Origin: Falsiroseomonas sp051859025
Lineage (GTDB): Bacteria; Pseudomonadota; Alphaproteobacteria; Acetobacterales; Acetobacteraceae
Direction: 5' to 3'
NCBI RefSeq assembly: GCF_051859025.1
Contig: NZ_JBHYGL010000009.1
Coordinates: forward strand, 62,001 to 126,000
DNA: 64,000 bases
The position numbers were made by a program, and so were the translations under genes. Positions 52,404-60,759 of this stretch are shown here, piece after piece. The notes beneath the pieces are model-generated. The model did not search any database and had not been told where the DNA came from. It saw only the letters and a list, made by a program, of their open reading frames with translations. Positions within the stretch are counted from its first letter, which is position 1. The number at the start of each line of letters is the position of its first letter.

Positions 52404-52465
52404 GGCAGTCCTGTCCCTTCTGTTCAGGCGGCGTGTTCAGGCCGTATGGGTCACGCGATCCGCGG

Positions 52466-53047
52466 TCAGGCGGGGGGGCGTGCGGCGCGGAGGCGGGCGA
52501 GTTCGACGGTGAGCTGGCGGACCCTGTCCGGCAGCATGGCGCCGAGAACGGGGGCGGCCTTGCGGTCGTTCATCCGTTCGACGACCTGCACGAGGACGGG
52601 CAGGTCGAGTTCGTTGAAGACGGCGGCGGCTTCGCGCGGCCGCATCGTCTCATACAGCTTGGCCATGGTGCGCCAGTGCGATTCCTCGCGGTCCCGCGCA
52701 TCGATATCGGCCTGTTCCAGGCGGCCCTGCAGGGCGGTCAGCTCCGACAGCCGCGCGGCCAGGCGCTGCTCGGCCACGGCCAGCAGGGCTTCCCGCGTGG
52801 CGATGGCCCGTTCGCGATCCTCCAGCGCCTCCCGCCGCGCCCTCAGGCCCGCGGCCATCGCATCGGTGGCGCTGGCCGCGACGGCGGGTGCCGCCGCAGG
52901 CGGCGGGTCCGCCGCCATGGCGGGGGCCGAGAAGCTGGTGAGGCCGCTCGTCATGCCGGGGAATTCGCGCACCAGCGCCATGCCCTTCAGCCCGAGCAGG
53001 AAGCCCGCGATGACGAGGAGGACGCGCACGGCATTGGCGGCGTTCAT
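52466..53047 (-). CDS. MotE-like protein with MgtE-N type domain
   Basis: A 193-residue protein with one N-terminal membrane helix (VRVLLVIAGFLLGLKGMALV), an Ala/Pro linker, a coiled coil (LRARREALEDRERAIATREALLAVAEQ, about residues 68-95) and a C-terminal MgtE intracellular-N-like segment with LYETMRPREAAAVFNELD. Similar proteins, called MotE in Sinorhizobium, are periplasmic chaperones for the stator partner MotC. The place between DUF6468 and cheY is common in Rhodospirillales. The start overlaps the stop of the DUF6468 gene. Confidence 0.8.
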   Translation of the reverse strand: MNAANAVRVLLVIAGFLLGLKGMALVREFPGMTSGLTSFSAPAMAADPPPAAAPAVAASATDAMAAGLRARREALEDRERAIATREALLAVAEQRLAARLSELTALQGRLEQADIDARDREESHWRTMAKLYETMRPREAAAVFNELDLPVLVQVVERMNDRKAAPVLGAMLPDRVRQLTVELARLRAARPPA

Positions 53048-53472
53048 GCGCTGCGGCTCCGGCTGATGGCGCGCAGCAATTCCTGTTCGGCGCGTGCGCG
53101 CGGTATGGCGCTGGTTGCCGCGGGTTCCGGTGCCGGGCCACGCCCGCCGCCGCGCAGGCCCGTATCCAGGCGATCCGCCGCGACGCCGGCGCGTTCCGTC
53201 AGGAAGCGCAGATCATCGCGCAGCGCCGACGCGGCCTGCACCTGTTCCGCCACGCTGCGGGACGCGCTGTCGGCCGTGGCCCGCAGGCGCACGATGGAGG
53301 CTTCCGCCTGCTTCGTCGCTTCCGTGAAGCCGCGCACGCTGTCCATGACGGCGGATTTGTCCTTGCTGAGGCTGCTCAGCGCCCGTTCCAGCCGCAGCGC
53401 GGCTGGCAGGGCGGCAACGATCCCCACCACCAGCGCCGCTTCCAGCAGCCATTCCATCATCGCCGCGCTCAT
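53044..53472 (-). CDS. DUF6468 flagellar-locus membrane protein
   Basis: A 142-residue protein with one N-terminal membrane helix (MEWLLEAALVVGIVAALPAALRL) and a long coiled coil (LSKDKSAVMDSVRGFTEATKQAEASIVRL, about 36-64, then EQVQAASALRDDLRFLTERAG). It fits DUF6468, found only between fliM and the motE-like gene in Rhodospirillales flagellar operons. Function is unknown; by topology it could brace the motor at the inner membrane. It overlaps its neighbours on both sides by four bases. Confidence 0.78.
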   Translation of the reverse strand: MSAAMMEWLLEAALVVGIVAALPAALRLERALSSLSKDKSAVMDSVRGFTEATKQAEASIVRLRATADSASRSVAEQVQAASALRDDLRFLTERAGVAADRLDTGLRGGGRGPAPEPAATSAIPRARAEQELLRAISRSRSA

Positions 53473-54611
53473 GCCGCATCCTCCGCCGCCCGGCCGGCGT
53501 CTTCGCGCGCCAGCACATTCTCGATCCGCACCGCCAGACGGTCGTTGCGGCGGCCAACCAGCCCTTCGAACAACGATGTCTCCCCGCAGCGCAGCCGCAC
53601 CGGCGCGCCGGGGCCGACACTCAGCAGGATCTGGTCGCCTACCTGCAGGCGCAGCACATCGGAAAGGGCCATGGTCTGCTCATCCAGCACGACGTCGAGC
53701 GCGACGCCCGTCTGCCTCAACTCCTCGGCCAGATGTGTTTCCCAGATGCTGTCGCGGCCGAACTTCTCGCCCATGAACTGCTGCAGCAGCAGGTCGCGCA
53801 CCGGCTCCAGCGTCGCGTAGGGCAGCAGCAGCTGCAGCTCGCCGCCTCGGCTGTCCATGTCGATGCGCAGCCGCACCAGCACCGCGGCGTTGGAGGCGCG
53901 GGAGATCATTGCGAAACGCGGGTTCACCTCCAGCCGCTCGAACTTGAAGCGCACGGGGGAGAGCGGCGCGAAGGCCTCCGACAGGTCGTTCATCACGACG
54001 TTCACCAGGCGCTCCACCAGCGTGCGCTCGATGGTGGTGTAGGGGCGCCCCTCGATCCGCATGGCGGAGGTGCCGCGCCGCCCGCCGAGCAGCACGTCGA
54101 CCACCGAATAGATCAGCGCGGAATCGACGACGACCAGGCCGTAATTGTCCCATTCCTCCGCCTTGAAGACGGACAGCATGGCGGGCAGGGGAATGGAGTT
54201 CAGGTAGTCCCCGAAGCGCAGCGACTGGATCTCGTCGATCGAGACCTCGACCGTGTCGGAGGTGAAGTTGCGCAGCGTGGTGGACAGGATGCGCACCAGC
54301 CGGTCGAAGACGATCTCCAGCATCGGCAGGCGTTCGTAGGAGACGAGGCCGCGCGCGATGACGCGCTCCATCCCGCTGCCGCCGCCATCATTGCCGCCAT
54401 CGCCGTTGCCGAAGCCGAGCAGGCTGTCGATCTCGGCCTGGTTGAGCACCCGCGTCGGCTCCGCCGCGGCGGGCAGGGGGGGTGCTTCCAGCAGGATGCG
54501 CTCCGCCGCCGCCTGGGCGGCCAGGTCATCCTCCCCGGCCTCGGCCAGGGCGGCGCCCCAATCATCCTCCGCGGGTTCCTCGGCGGCGGGAAGCGTCGGG
54601 TCGTCGCTCAT
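53469..54611 (-). CDS. fliM: Flagellar motor switch protein FliM
   Basis: A 380-residue C-ring protein. The N-terminal acidic region may include the CheY-binding peptide (around LNQAEIDSLLGFG, residues 59-71, the canonical LSQxEIDxLL motif, here set unusually far from the N-terminus). The middle domain has SYERLPMLEIVFDRLVRIL and VLLGGRRGT; the C-terminal SpoA-like domain has ALSDVLRLQVGDQILL. The first 58 residues before the motif are an Ala/Glu-rich extension. It follows fliL with a four-base overlap. Confidence 0.95.
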   Translation of the reverse strand: MSDDPTLPAAEEPAEDDWGAALAEAGEDDLAAQAAAERILLEAPPLPAAAEPTRVLNQAEIDSLLGFGNGDGGNDGGGSGMERVIARGLVSYERLPMLEIVFDRLVRILSTTLRNFTSDTVEVSIDEIQSLRFGDYLNSIPLPAMLSVFKAEEWDNYGLVVVDSALIYSVVDVLLGGRRGTSAMRIEGRPYTTIERTLVERLVNVVMNDLSEAFAPLSPVRFKFERLEVNPRFAMISRASNAAVLVRLRIDMDSRGGELQLLLPYATLEPVRDLLLQQFMGEKFGRDSIWETHLAEELRQTGVALDVVLDEQTMALSDVLRLQVGDQILLSVGPGAPVRLRCGETSLFEGLVGRRNDRLAVRIENVLAREDAGRAAEDAA

Positions 54612-55099
54612 TGCACGATCAGTTCGACGAAGAGGACATCCGTGACGGTGCCGGCGCGCGTCGCCAGATTGGCGCGGGCCAGCAATTCCTCCCGCAGCCG
54701 CTGTGTGCCGACGCTGCCGCGCAGCTCCTCCGGCCGCATCTCCCGCAGATAGGTGGTGAACAGGTCCTGCAGGCGCGGCATGGCGGCGGTGGCGATCGCC
54801 ACATCCTCCCGCCGCGCGACCTCGAGCCGCGCCTTGAGGCGGACGAAGGATGGGCGGCGCGCCCCGGCATTGAGGTTCGCGACGATGTCGGGGATCTCGA
54901 CGAAGACCGGCGGCGCGGCCTGCGCAGCGCCCACTTCGTCATGCTGGGCGGCGCCGCCGGCGAAGGGGCCGAGCTGCAGGAAGAAGGCGGCGCCCGCCCC
55001 GCCACCGGCGAGCAGGACCACGGCGGCACCGATGATGATGAGGCGCGACTTTCCCTTCTTCGCCGGTGCGTCCTTCGCTGCTGCTGCGCCGTCGGTCAT
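54608..55099 (-). CDS. fliL: Flagellar basal body-associated protein FliL
   Basis: A 163-residue single-pass membrane protein. A cytoplasmic Lys-rich start (AAAKDAPAKKGKSRLIII) leads into a membrane helix (about residues 18-37) and a periplasmic domain with VEIPDIVANLNAGARRPSFVRLKARLEV (landmarks PDIVANL and FVRLKARLEV). FliL surrounds stators and modulates torque. First gene of the thirteen-gene minus-strand operon; a GTTAAC site and a possible sigma-54 element lie upstream. Confidence 0.93.
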   Translation of the reverse strand: MTDGAAAAKDAPAKKGKSRLIIIGAAVVLLAGGGAGAAFFLQLGPFAGGAAQHDEVGAAQAAPPVFVEIPDIVANLNAGARRPSFVRLKARLEVARREDVAIATAAMPRLQDLFTTYLREMRPEELRGSVGTQRLREELLARANLATRAGTVTDVLFVELIVQ

Positions 55100-55142
55100 G
55101 GGGCCCCCGTCCTGGAATGCAGGATCGATCTATGCCCCGGCT

Positions 55143-55148
55143 GTTAAC
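55143..55148 (-). promoter_or_regulatory. GTTAAC site upstream of fliL
   Basis: On the minus strand the reading is TTAACAGCC, sharing TTAACAG with the boxes before fliF and fliO, 44 bases before the fliL ATG. In Caulobacter the fliLM operon is a known CtrA target. A full second half-site is not seen. Confidence 0.42.
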
Positions 55149-55184
55149 GCGTCCTTGCCCGGTGGAACCCCCCTTCAGACCCCG

Positions 55185-55199
55185 GCAACAACTGGACCG
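55185..55199 (-). promoter_or_regulatory. Possible sigma-54 element toward fliL
   Basis: CGGTCC-agttg-TTGC on the minus strand has a perfect -12 TTGC and the GG of the -24 part. The predicted start is about 75 bases before fliL. The match is partial, so it may be incidental. Confidence 0.35.
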
Positions 55200-55230
55200 T
55201 AGATCGAGACCCGAGGCGGAAGAGCTGCCG

Positions 55231-55245
55231 TGGACCCTTGCTGGC
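55231..55245 (+). promoter_or_regulatory. Possible sigma-54 element toward flgF
   Basis: TGGACC-cttgc-TGGC keeps the GG-N10-GC spacing and seven of ten consensus bases, about 95-110 bases before the flgF ATG. Nothing better is visible in the 241-base divergent gap between fliL and flgF. Weak. Confidence 0.33.
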
Positions 55246-55340
55246 CGGAAGGCCGACGAGGCGGTCGCGAAGATCCCGACCGCCTGCCCCATCGCGCATC
55301 GCCCGGCTTCGGGGGATGCGACCAGGAAGGACCGCGGCGC

Positions 55341-56084
55341 ATGGACACGCCTGGCTACATCGTCCTGTCACGCCTGGCCGCGCAATCGCGCGCCACGGAT
55401 GTGCTGGCGGCGAACATCGCCAATGCCGGCACGCCGGGATTCAAGGCCAGCCAGACCATCTTCGCCCAGCACATCGCGCGCCAGTCGGGCGCGGAGACGC
55501 CGGCGGGCGGCGACCAGCTCGCCTTCACGCAGGACCGCGCCACCTGGCGCAACATGGCCGCCGGCAGCCTGCGGCAGACCGGCAATCCGCTGGACCTGGC
55601 GCTTGGCAGCGACGGCTTCTTCGCGGTGGAGACGCCGCGCGGCGAACGCTTCACCCGTGCCGGCCATTTCACCCTGTCTCCCGACAGCCGCGTGGTGGAC
55701 GCCGAGGGCAACGCCGTTCTGGGCGAGGGCGGCCAGCCGCTGACCCTGCCGCCCGGCGATGTGCGGATCGAGGTGAAGGGCGATGGCACGCTGCAAAGCG
55801 AAAGCGGGCCCATCGGCCGCCTTCGCGTGGTGCGGTTCGAGGATGCGCAGCGCCTCCAGGCCGAAGGCAGCCGCCTGTTCAACGCCCCGCAGGGTATGGA
55901 TGCGCTGCCCGTCGAGGCACCCGGCGTGGTGCAGGGGGCTGTCGAGGAATCCAATGTCAGCCCGGTGGCGGAGCTGACGCGCCTGACCGCGGGCCTGCGT
56001 GAATTCCAGTTCGCCGCGCAATTCATCGAAAAGGAAAGCGAGCGGCTCGGCACCGCCGTCGACCGCATCCTCCGCCGCCGCTGA
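55341..56084 (+). CDS. flgF: Flagellar proximal rod protein FlgF
   Basis: A 247-residue rod protein. The N-terminus GYIVLSRLAAQSRATDVLAANIANAGTPGFKA, the central LDLALGSDGFFAVETPRGERFTRAGHF and the C-terminal QGAVEESNVSPVAELTRLT (each a family landmark) are clear. AGGAAGG lies eight bases before the ATG at 55341. First gene of the plus-strand rod/ring operon, 22 bases ahead of flgG. Confidence 0.95.
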   Translation: MDTPGYIVLSRLAAQSRATDVLAANIANAGTPGFKASQTIFAQHIARQSGAETPAGGDQLAFTQDRATWRNMAAGSLRQTGNPLDLALGSDGFFAVETPRGERFTRAGHFTLSPDSRVVDAEGNAVLGEGGQPLTLPPGDVRIEVKGDGTLQSESGPIGRLRVVRFEDAQRLQAEGSRLFNAPQGMDALPVEAPGVVQGAVEESNVSPVAELTRLTAGLREFQFAAQFIEKESERLGTAVDRILRRR

Positions 56085-56106
56085 ACGAACAGGAACCGAC
56101 AACGCC

Positions 56107-56892
56107 ATGCGCGCACTCGATATCGCCGCGACCGGCCTTCAGGCCCAGCAGACCAACGTCGAAGTCATCTCCAACAACATCGCGAATATGAGCACGACGG
56201 GCTACAAGCGCCGCCGTGCCGAATTCCAGGACCTGATCTACCAGAACCTGCGCCGCGCGGGCTCGCAGAGCTCCGACCAGGGCACGGTGCTGCCCTCCGG
56301 CGCGCAGCTCGGCCTCGGCGTGCGCACGGCGGCGATCTACCGCATCTCCGAACAGGGCAGCCTGACACAGACGGAAAACCGCTTCGACCTCGCGGTGCGC
56401 GGCAATGGCTACTTCCCCATCACGCTGCCGTCCGGCGAGACCGCCTATACCCGCGCGGGCAGCTTCGGCCTGGCGCCGGATGGCACGATCGTCACGGCGG
56501 ATGGCTTCCCCGTCGCCGGCGGCATCGTCGTGCCGGCCGCGGCGCGCGACGTGACGATCAACGCGGCCGGTGAAGTGCTCGTGAAGCTGGATGGCCAGGT
56601 GCAGCCCCAGAATGTCGGCCAGATCCAGGTCGCGATCTTCCCGAATGAGGGCGGGCTGGAAGCGACAGGCGACAACCTCTTCCTCGCCACGCCCGCATCG
56701 GGCCAGGCGCAGCCCGGCGTGCCCGGCGCGGTCGGCTACGGCCAGATCCAGCAGGGTTTTCTTGAGTCGAGCAACGTGAACGTGGTGCAGGAGATCACGA
56801 ACCTCATCACCGCGCAGCGCGCCTATGAGATGAACAGCAAGGTCATCACTGCGGGTGACGAGATGCTGTCCACCCTGACGCGGATGCGCTGA
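56107..56892 (+). CDS. flgG: Flagellar distal rod protein FlgG
   Basis: A 261-residue protein forming the distal rod. It opens MRALDIAATGLQAQQTNVEV and continues ISNNIANMSTTGYKRRRAEFQ; the centre has DLAVRGNGYFPITLPSGETAYTRAGSF (landmark LAVRGNGYFPI), and the end QGFLESSNVNVVQEITNLI and AQRAYEMNSKVI. These are close to invariant. The stop shares one base with the flgA start. Confidence 0.98.
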   Translation: MRALDIAATGLQAQQTNVEVISNNIANMSTTGYKRRRAEFQDLIYQNLRRAGSQSSDQGTVLPSGAQLGLGVRTAAIYRISEQGSLTQTENRFDLAVRGNGYFPITLPSGETAYTRAGSFGLAPDGTIVTADGFPVAGGIVVPAAARDVTINAAGEVLVKLDGQVQPQNVGQIQVAIFPNEGGLEATGDNLFLATPASGQAQPGVPGAVGYGQIQQGFLESSNVNVVQEITNLITAQRAYEMNSKVITAGDEMLSTLTRMR

Positions 56893-57902
56893 TGCGCGCG
56901 CTGTCGTCCCTGCTGGCGCTGTCGCTGCTCGCCCTGCCGGTTCTCGTGCAGGGGCCTGCAGCGCGCGCGCAGGCCCCCGCGCCCCGCGCGCAGGCGGTGG
57001 TGGAGGCGTCGGTCGTGACGCTGGGCGACATCTTCGAGAATGCGGGCCCGCGCGCCGATACGACGCTCGGCCCCGCCCCCGCGCCGGGCCGGCGCTTCGT
57101 GGTCGAGGCAGCGCAGCTCGCCGCCATCGCGCGCGACTACGGCCTGGCCTGGCGCCCGATGGCGGGCGATGAGCGGGTTGTCGTGGAACGCCCCGGCCGC
57201 GCCATGCGGCGGGAGGAAGTGCTGGAACCGCTGCGGCTGGAACTGGTGGCGCTGGGCGCCGATCCGGAACTGGAACTCGACATCCCGGGCTTCCAGCCCC
57301 CCAACCTGCCCGCCGGCGCACCGGATGCCCGCATCGCCGTCGATGGCGCGCTGTGGGATGGCGCCACGCGCCGCTTCTCCGCCACGCTGGTCGTGGTGGC
57401 GGAGGGCATGCCCACCTTCAACCAGCGTGTCAGCGGCCGCGCCGTCGCCATGCGCGATGTCGTCGTCGCCGCCCGGGCCTTGCGGGCCGGGGAAATGGTG
57501 ATGCCCGCCGACGTCACCGTCACGCGCCACGCGGTGGATCGCGCCGCCGCGAATGCAGCGGAGGATGCGGATCTGGTCGTGGGCCAGCGCCTTCGCCGCG
57601 CCGTCGCCGCTGGACAGGCACTGGCCGCCGCCGATGTCGTGGCCGTGCCGGTCATCCCCCGCGATTCCATCGTGCAGCTCACGCATCAGGCGCCCGGCCT
57701 GACACTCATCGCGCAGGCCCGCGCGCTGGAGGACGGGTTCCGCGGGCGGACCGTCCTTGTCCTCAACCTCGGCACCGGCAGCGTCGTGCAGGCGGAGGTG
57801 CTGGGCCCGGGCCGCGCCCGCGCCATCGGCACCGCACCCGCCAACAGCCTGCCTCCCGCCATCGCCGCCCGCGTCAACCGCAGGGAACAAGCCTCAAGAT
57901 GA
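56892..57902 (+). CDS. flgA: P-ring assembly chaperone FlgA
   Basis: A 336-residue periplasmic protein with a leader (ALSSLLALSLLALPVLVQG). It is longer than many FlgA. The C-terminal SAF domain is present with VVVAARALRAGEMVMPADVTV near 195-215 and LRRAVAAGQALAAADV, followed by DSIVQLTHQAPGLTLIAQARAL. FlgA assists FlgI polymerisation into the P ring. It is overlapped by flgH, and flgI follows, matching its role. Confidence 0.9.
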   Translation: MRALSSLLALSLLALPVLVQGPAARAQAPAPRAQAVVEASVVTLGDIFENAGPRADTTLGPAPAPGRRFVVEAAQLAAIARDYGLAWRPMAGDERVVVERPGRAMRREEVLEPLRLELVALGADPELELDIPGFQPPNLPAGAPDARIAVDGALWDGATRRFSATLVVVAEGMPTFNQRVSGRAVAMRDVVVAARALRAGEMVMPADVTVTRHAVDRAAANAAEDADLVVGQRLRRAVAAGQALAAADVVAVPVIPRDSIVQLTHQAPGLTLIAQARALEDGFRGRTVLVLNLGTGSVVQAEVLGPGRARAIGTAPANSLPPAIAARVNRREQASR

Positions 57903-58618
57903 AGCCCGCCCTCCCCCTTATCCTGGTCCTGTCGCTGGCGGGCTGTTCGGAACGGCTGTCGGAACTCGGCCGCGCGCCTTCGATGGCGCCGATCGAGAAC
58001 CCGGGCGGTGCCCGCCCCATCAGCATGCCGATGCCGGCCGCGCAGACTGTGCCGGCGGAAGCCAATTCGCTGTGGCGCCAGGGCAGCCGGACCTTCCTGC
58101 GCGACCAGCGCGCGGCACAGGTCGGCGACCTCGTCACCGTCCTCGTCGCCATCGAGGATCGCGCACAGCTGCAGAACACCACGGAACGGTCGCGCGCCAA
58201 CACCGAATCGCTGGGGCTGCCGCGGATCCTGGGCATCGAATCCAGCTATGCGCGCCTGCTGCCAGGGGGCATCGATCCCTCCCGCCTCGTCTCTGGCGCT
58301 TCCGACAGTTCCTCCGCCGGCTCCGGCCAGATCCAGCGGACGGAAACCGTCACGCTGCGCGTTGCCGCCACGGTCACGCAGACGCTGCCGAACGGCAACC
58401 TTGTCGTCGCGGGGCGCCAGCAGGTGCGGGTCAATCATGAACTGCGCGACCTCCAGGTCTCCGGCATCATCCGGCCGCAGGACATCGCCAGCGACAACAC
58501 GGTCAAGCATGACCGGCTGGCGGAAGCGCGGATCGCCTATGGCGGGCGCGGCACGATGAGCGATGTGCAGCAGCCCCGCTACGGGCAGCAGCTGCTCGAC
58601 ATCATCCTGCCGTTCTGA
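57899..58618 (+). CDS. flgH: Flagellar L-ring lipoprotein FlgH
   Basis: A 239-residue outer-membrane lipoprotein. The lipobox is LSLAGC (Cys16). Mature landmarks are SLWRQGSRTFLRDQRAAQVGDLVTV, NGNLVVAGRQQVRVNHELR and VSGIIRPQDIASDNTV, as in other FlgH. The ATG at 57899 overlaps the flgA stop, and flgI follows two bases after the stop. It forms the bushing in the outer membrane around the rod. Confidence 0.96.
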   Translation: MKPALPLILVLSLAGCSERLSELGRAPSMAPIENPGGARPISMPMPAAQTVPAEANSLWRQGSRTFLRDQRAAQVGDLVTVLVAIEDRAQLQNTTERSRANTESLGLPRILGIESSYARLLPGGIDPSRLVSGASDSSSAGSGQIQRTETVTLRVAATVTQTLPNGNLVVAGRQQVRVNHELRDLQVSGIIRPQDIASDNTVKHDRLAEARIAYGGRGTMSDVQQPRYGQQLLDIILPF

Positions 58619-58620
58619 CC

Positions 58621-59718
58621 ATGCGCAGCCTCATCTTCCTGCTCGGCCTGCTCGTCTCCCTGCCCGCCTTCGGCCAGGGCGGCGTGCGCGTCAAGGACAT
58701 CGCGGATGTCGAAGGCATGCGCGACAACCAGCTGGTGGGCTACGGCCTCGTCGTCGGCCTGAACGGAACCGGCGACCGCCTGCGCAACGCGGTGTTCACG
58801 CGCCAGTCGCTGATCGGCATGCTGGAACGCCTCGGCGTCAATACGCGCGACCAGGAACGCCAGCTGGAGACGCGCAACGTCGCGGCCGTGATGGTCACGG
58901 CGAACCTGCCGGGCTTTGCCCGCACCGGCAGCCGCATCGACATCTCCGTCTCCGCGCTGGGCGATGCCACGAACCTCACCGGCGGCACGCTGGTGGTGAC
59001 GCCGCTCCTGGGCGCGGATGGCGAAGTCTATGCCGTGGCGCAGGGCGCCGTCGCCACCGGCGCCATCGCGGCGCGCGGCGCGGCCAGTTCCGTCACGCGC
59101 GGCGTGCCGACGGCGGCGCGCATCACCAATGGCGCGATCGTGGAACGGGAAGTGCCCTTCGCCTTCGCCTCCCGCCCCGTCGTCCGCCTGGCGCTGCGCA
59201 ACCCGGACCTGACCACGGCGCGGCGCATTGCCGCCGCGGTGAACCGCTTCGCCCCCGGCAACCCCGCCAGCGCGACGGATCCCCGCAGCGTCACCATCTC
59301 CCTCGCTGGCCGCGACGCCATCGGCTTCATCGCGGAGATCGAGCAGCTGCGCGTGGAGCCCGACAACGTCGCGCGCGTGGTGATCGAGGAAGCCTCCGGC
59401 ACCATCGTCATGGGCGCGAATGTCCGCATCTCCACCGTGGCCATCGCGCAGGGCAACCTGACCATCCGCGTGACGGAAACGCCGCAGGTGAGCCAGCCGG
59501 GGGCTCTGTCCAACGGCCAGACCGTGGTGGTGCCCCGGACCAACATCGAAGTGGACGACCAGAACGAAAGGCGGCTCGGCATCCTCCGCGGCGGCACCAC
59601 GCTGCAGGACCTCGTGCAGGGGCTGAACCAGCTGGGTGTCGGGCCGCGCGACATGATCTCCATCCTGCAGACCATCAAGGCGGCCGGCGCCCTGCAGGCC
59701 GAACTGGAAGTGAGGTAG
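58621..59718 (+). CDS. flgI: Flagellar P-ring protein FlgI
   Basis: A 365-residue periplasmic ring protein with a leader ending LPAFGQG. The mature start VRVKDIADVEGMRDNQLVGYGLVVGLNGTGD, then NVAAVMVTANLPGFARTGSRIDISVSALGDATNL, are diagnostic (landmarks VGYGLVVGLNGTGD and VTANLPGF). The end has TLQDLVQGLNQLGVGPRDMISILQTIKAAGAL. Length is normal. It precedes the flgJ-like gene by five bases. Confidence 0.97.
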   Translation: MRSLIFLLGLLVSLPAFGQGGVRVKDIADVEGMRDNQLVGYGLVVGLNGTGDRLRNAVFTRQSLIGMLERLGVNTRDQERQLETRNVAAVMVTANLPGFARTGSRIDISVSALGDATNLTGGTLVVTPLLGADGEVYAVAQGAVATGAIAARGAASSVTRGVPTAARITNGAIVEREVPFAFASRPVVRLALRNPDLTTARRIAAAVNRFAPGNPASATDPRSVTISLAGRDAIGFIAEIEQLRVEPDNVARVVIEEASGTIVMGANVRISTVAIAQGNLTIRVTETPQVSQPGALSNGQTVVVPRTNIEVDDQNERRLGILRGGTTLQDLVQGLNQLGVGPRDMISILQTIKAAGALQAELEVR

Positions 59719-59723
59719 TGGCC

Positions 59724-60029
59724 ATGGAAATCCCATCGCGTCCGCCAGGCGGCATCATGCCCGCCATCAACGCGCCCCGCGCGCCAGCCGCCGGGACCAC
59801 AACCGCCGCGCAGCGCGCCGCGGCACAGAATTTCGAGGGCCAGGTGCTGGGCGCGCTGCTCCAGCCGATGTTCGCAGGCATGGCAAGCAAGGGCCTGTTC
59901 TCCGGCGGACCGGGTGAGGCGCAATGGCGCCCCATGCTGGTGCAGGAAATGGGCAATGCCGTCGCGCGCCAGGGCGGATTGGGCCTGGCCGCGTCGGTCT
60001 TGAGGGAAATGCAGAGGACCAGCCGATGA
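59724..60029 (+). CDS. flgJ: FlgJ-type rod-binding protein, rod domain only
   Basis: A 101-residue protein matching only the N-terminal rod-binding part of FlgJ: AAQNFEGQVLGALLQPMFAGM and GEAQWRPMLVQEMGNAVARQGGLGLAASVLREM. The muramidase domain of enterobacterial FlgJ is absent, as is usual in alphaproteobacteria, where another enzyme opens the cell wall. The ATG at 59724 is taken; a GTG two codons upstream is possible. It overlaps the next gene by ATGA. Confidence 0.87.
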   Translation: MEIPSRPPGGIMPAINAPRAPAAGTTTAAQRAAAQNFEGQVLGALLQPMFAGMASKGLFSGGPGEAQWRPMLVQEMGNAVARQGGLGLAASVLREMQRTSR

Positions 60030-60406
60030 CCATGAACCTGATCGAGACCGCCGAGGTCCTGGAAGCCCTGCTGCGGGAGGAGACGGCCGCGCTGAAGGCC
60101 GGCGACCTGCGCGCCGCCGCGGCGTTGCAGCCAGCCAAGACCATCGCGGTGGAGCATTTCGTGAAGGTCCGCGCCAGCCTCGATACCGACGGCCCGCTGG
60201 ATCACCGCGTCGCGATGCTAGTGGACGGGCTGCGCGATAGCGCCGCCGCCAACCGCGCGGCGCTGGAGGATGCGCTGGCGCTGCAGGCCCGCGTGGTGAA
60301 GGCCATCGCGCGCGTCGCCACGCGGCCGGAAGGCAATGGCATGCCCGGCTATGCGCGCCCCGCGCGCCCGGGTGCCGGCGCGGTCGCCTTCTCCGTCCGC
60401 GCCTGA
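60026..60406 (+). CDS. FlgN-like flagellar protein, tentative
   Basis: A 126-residue helical protein. It starts NLIETAEVLEALLREETAALKAGDLRAAAALQPAK and has a second long helix with VDGLRDSAAANRAALEDAL. The pattern of a helix with Glu-Glu-x-x-Ala-Leu followed by another helix recalls FlgN, the chaperone of FlgK and FlgL, and similar genes follow flgJ in related operons. The resemblance is in pattern only. The C-terminal 25 residues are Pro/Gly/Arg-rich. The start overlaps the flgJ stop. Confidence 0.5.
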   Translation: MTMNLIETAEVLEALLREETAALKAGDLRAAAALQPAKTIAVEHFVKVRASLDTDGPLDHRVAMLVDGLRDSAAANRAALEDALALQARVVKAIARVATRPEGNGMPGYARPARPGAGAVAFSVRA

Positions 60407-60415
60407 TCCGCTCGG

Positions 60416-60430
60416 TTAACAGCGAATAAA
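60416..60430 (+). promoter_or_regulatory. CtrA-like box upstream of fliO-fliP
   Basis: TTAA-cagcgaa-TAAA, the same form as the box before fliF (both begin TTAACAG and end TAAA with a seven-base spacer). It lies 68 bases before the fliO ATG in a 77-base gap, suggesting fliO-fliP have their own promoter in addition to read-through from flgF. Confidence 0.57.
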
Positions 60431-60483
60431 CGGCCAGGGTTCTCCTTCAGGTCCATCGACTGGCACGGCAGGAGGCCGGCTTC

Positions 60484-60759
60484 ATGGACCCCCAATCGAT
60501 CGGGACGGCACTGGCTGCGCTGGCTGGCGTCCTGATCCTCATCATGCTGCTCGCGCGCGGCATGCGACGCCTCGGCTGGGCGCCGGCGGCTGCCGGCAGC
60601 GGCACGCGCCGCCTGGCAGTCGAGGAATCGCTGCCGATCGACGGCCGCCGCCGTCTGCTGCTGCTGCGCTGCGACAACCGCCCGATGCTCCTTCTCACCG
60701 GCGGGCCGCAGGACGTGCTCATGCCCCTTTCGACAACGTCGCAGGCGGGGGAGGGCTGA
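60484..60759 (+). CDS. fliO: Flagellar biosynthesis protein FliO-like
   Basis: A 91-residue protein with one membrane helix (ALAALAGVLILIMLLARGM) and a small cytoplasmic beta domain with LAVEESLPIDGRRRLLLLRCDNRPMLLLTGGPQDVL (landmarks VEESLPIDGRRRLLLLR and LLLTGG), the FliO pattern. FliO helps FliP ring formation. At 91 residues it is near the minimum. The stop shares one base with the fliP ATG, supporting the call. Confidence 0.83.
   Translation: MDPQSIGTALAALAGVLILIMLLARGMRRLGWAPAAAGSGTRRLAVEESLPIDGRRRLLLLRCDNRPMLLLTGGPQDVLMPLSTTSQAGEG

Noticed and set aside
60461..60476. Sigma-54 promoter for fliO
   Set aside because: TGGCAC is perfect, but the next GC is one base too far for the required GG-N10-GC spacing, and the -12 part reads GAGGC.
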